Shown: positions 62,363 to 64,000 of the stretch, in pieces
Position numbering within the stretch: position 1 is the first letter of the stretch
Layout of the letters: each line of letters starts with the position of its first letter
NCBI RefSeq assembly: GCF_002242685.1
Contig: NZ_NBIM01000001.1
Span: forward strand, 248,001-312,000
From: Oceanimonas doudoroffii
GTDB taxonomy: Bacteria > Pseudomonadota > Gammaproteobacteria > Enterobacterales > Aeromonadaceae
DNA: 64,000 bases
Direction of reading: 5' to 3'
Made by a program: the position numbers and the translations under genes
Notes under the pieces: model-generated
The model's input: the letters and a program-made list of their open reading frames with translations, nothing else
What the model was told of the DNA's origin: nothing
Databases searched by the model: none

Positions 62363-63913
62363 TTATTTTTTGTGTTTGCCGATGCCGTGATCCCTGAGCT
62401 TGTTGGCCACGGCGGTGTGAGAGATGCCCAGGCGTTTGGCCAACAACCGGCTGGACGGGTATTCCGGATACAGCCGGGCCAGCAGCAGGCGCTCAAAGCC
62501 CTTGACCGCCTCTTCCAGCGAGCCTTCGCACAGGGCATCCAGCCCCGGCAGGCCGCTTTGCTCCGGCAGCGCCAAATCATTGATATCCAGTTCGTCTCCT
62601 TCCAGCAGGCTGATCGCCCGGTACAGGCAGTTGCCGAGCTGGCGCACGTTGCCGGGCCAGGGGTAATGCTGCAGGTAGTCCGCCAGCCTGGTCGACAGCC
62701 GGGGCTGGGGCCGCTCCAGCTCGGCGGCGTAGCGGGTGCACAGGTGCCGGGCCAGGGGCAGAATGTCCTTTTGCCGCTCCCGCAGCGAGGGCACCCGCAG
62801 GTTGAGCACGTTGAGCCGATAGAACAGATCCTGGCGAAACAGGCCCTGTTGCACCAGGGTGGCAAGATCCTGCTGGCTGGTGCAGATCACCCGAATGTCC
62901 ACCTTGACCTCCTGCTCGTCCCCCAGCCTGCGAAACACGCCATCCTGCAGCACCCTGAGCAGTTTGCGCTGCAGCAGCGGCGACATCTCGCCGATTTCGT
63001 CCAGCAGCAGGGTGCCGCCGTTGGCCTGCTCCAGCACGCCGCGCTTGCCCTTTTCATTGTTGCCAAAGGCCCCGGGGGCATAGCCGAACAGTTCGTTCTC
63101 GGCGGCGTCGTCGGGAATGGCGGCACAGTTGAGCAGCATAAAGGGGCCTTCACCGCGCAGGCTGGCCCGGTGACAGGCGCGGGCCAGCTGTTCCTTGCCG
63201 GTGCCGGTTTCCCCCTGGATCAGCAGGGGCGCATCCAACACCGCCAGCCGGCGGGCTTCCCGCAGCAGCTCGATCATGGCCGGGCTGTGGGCGATAAAGT
63301 CGTCGAAATGCGTGGACTCCCGATGGCGCATGGCCTTGAAGTGCTGGCCGATGCGCCAGGCCGACTTGAACACCACCACGGCGCCGGCCAGGCTCTGCTC
63401 GCCCGACTCTTCGGTCACCCAGATGGGCAGAAAGTCCGCCAGCCAGGGTTGGCCTTCAATGGTAACCTTTTCACTGAGCGGTCGAGGCTGGTCCTGCTCC
63501 AGCCAGCGGCTGACAAAGACGCCTTTCAGCCGAGGGCCCAGGGGCTGCTGCAGCAACTGGGCCTGGGGCTGGTCGAGCAGGGCGCAGGCGGCGTCGTTGG
63601 CCAAGGTGATGCGGCCTTTTACATCCACCGCCACCACGGCGTCGGGCAGCACCTTGAGCAGGGCGGCAATGGCGTTGTGCTCCTGCTCCGAGGGCATGCA
63701 GGCGATGGTCTGCACGTCGTGCACCCCCGGCAGGCGACGAATGGCCGGCATCAGGTGCTGCAGCTCGGCAAAGGCGAGGGCGGGAAAGTTGAGATAGATA
63801 ATGCCGCTGGTGTCGATCTCGATGCCGCGCAGGTCGATGCGGTGCTCCACCAGAATGTTGAGCAGCTCCCGGGTCAGGCCCAGGCGGTCTTCACAATTTA
63901 CTTTCAGGCGCAT
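62363..63913 (-). CDS. tyrR: Transcriptional regulator TyrR
   Basis: 516 residues, close to E. coli TyrR. Order: ACT domain (MRLKVNCEDRLGLTRELLNI), PAS domain near 80-190, AAA+ domain with Walker A GETGTGKE (234-241) and Walker B LLLDEIGE, and a C-terminal helix-turn-helix (SSRLLAKRLGISHTAVANKL). The sigma54 loop GAFTGA is replaced by GAFGNN (281-286), so it works with sigma70 promoters as TyrR does. It controls aromatic amino acid transport and biosynthesis. A TyrR-box-like site lies upstream of the gene. Confidence 0.92.
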   Translation of the reverse strand: MRLKVNCEDRLGLTRELLNILVEHRIDLRGIEIDTSGIIYLNFPALAFAELQHLMPAIRRLPGVHDVQTIACMPSEQEHNAIAALLKVLPDAVVAVDVKGRITLANDAACALLDQPQAQLLQQPLGPRLKGVFVSRWLEQDQPRPLSEKVTIEGQPWLADFLPIWVTEESGEQSLAGAVVVFKSAWRIGQHFKAMRHRESTHFDDFIAHSPAMIELLREARRLAVLDAPLLIQGETGTGKEQLARACHRASLRGEGPFMLLNCAAIPDDAAENELFGYAPGAFGNNEKGKRGVLEQANGGTLLLDEIGEMSPLLQRKLLRVLQDGVFRRLGDEQEVKVDIRVICTSQQDLATLVQQGLFRQDLFYRLNVLNLRVPSLRERQKDILPLARHLCTRYAAELERPQPRLSTRLADYLQHYPWPGNVRQLGNCLYRAISLLEGDELDINDLALPEQSGLPGLDALCEGSLEEAVKGFERLLLARLYPEYPSSRLLAKRLGISHTAVANKLRDHGIGKHKK

Positions 63914-63939
63914 GGAAAGGAATGACAGGGTGAACAGGC

Positions 63940-63957
63940 TGTAAATAATACCTTACA
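63940..63957. promoter_or_regulatory. TyrR box in the tyrR promoter
   Basis: TGTAAATAATACCTTACA matches the consensus TGTAAA-N6-TTTACA at 11 of the 12 defined positions. It is 27 bp before the tyrR start, which fits autorepression as known in E. coli. Confidence 0.7.
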
Positions 63958-64000
63958 CTAAGACCGGCAGGCGAATGAAGTCGGCATAAAACGTGACAAA

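Noticed and set aside
1..64000. tRNA, rRNA, integrase, transposase or prophage genes
   Set aside because: None was recognised on either strand. The window reads as continuous chromosomal metabolism genes, with only REP-like repeats as mobile-type DNA.

Overview
The window looks like a chromosomal segment of a marine gammaproteobacterium, GC-rich and gene-dense. A TyrR regulator, two BCCT transporters, two TRAP systems, a DddP-type DMSP lyase and a complete gbdR/glyA/soxBDAG/purU block point to a coastal heterotroph that feeds on methylated osmolytes. From memory of where DddP occurs in Gammaproteobacteria, an Oceanimonas-like member of the Aeromonadales is my best guess. This is inference: no rRNA or tRNA gene is present to test it.

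Layout. (1) 1-5366: a PcaB/fumarase-family lyase (cut by the window edge), a TRAP transporter (dctMQP order on the minus strand) and a divergent GntR/UTRA regulator. Two matched pairs of a 16-bp palindrome tie them into one candidate regulon. (2) 5422-9498: a LysR regulator, a CaiT-like BCCT transporter, a YqfO-like small protein and an AHL-lactonase-like metallohydrolase. (3) 9792-14285: an ankyrin protein, a CynX-type MFS transporter, dddP and a LysR regulator. (4) 14307-15030: six tandem 122-bp repeats with paired hairpins. (5) 15039-16956: a LysR/PhzF divergent pair. (6) 17062-28522: a BCCT transporter, then a Rieske oxygenase, an aldehyde dehydrogenase, a rubredoxin-reductase fusion, an FAD amine oxidoreductase and a cupin, then an MDR dehydrogenase and two enolase-superfamily enzymes. 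The second of these matches hydroxyproline-betaine epimerase HpbD. (7) 28650-36010: TetR, isochorismatase family, LysR, azlCD, an alpha/beta hydrolase, two GlxA-type regulators (one frameshifted) and an exported MBL hydrolase. (8) 36201-45655: a TRAP transporter, a second azlCD, LysR, then a DapA-like enzyme, a PuuC-like aldehyde dehydrogenase and a PuuB-like FAD oxidoreductase. (9) 45708-52054: an EamA exporter, NhaC, and a TorS/TorR-like phosphorelay with its own periplasmic binding protein. (10) 52121-61412: gbdR and the sarcosine oxidation/C1 block. (11) 61470-63913: a lysozyme-inhibitor-like lipobox-less secreted protein and tyrR with its own TyrR box.

How it may work together. Region 6 could take up a proline-type betaine, epimerise it and remove N-methyl groups with a Rieske oxygenase that may be fed by the fused rubredoxin/rubredoxin reductase. 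Region 8 holds the three enzyme classes needed to turn D-hydroxyproline into 2-oxoglutarate: FAD oxidoreductase, DapA-like deaminase and semialdehyde dehydrogenase. Region 10 handles sarcosine and the one-carbon units. Together with DddP this makes a dense cluster for methylated-osmolyte catabolism. The split proline-betaine route and its rubredoxin electron supply are the most interesting proposals here, and they are inference from family identity and gene order.
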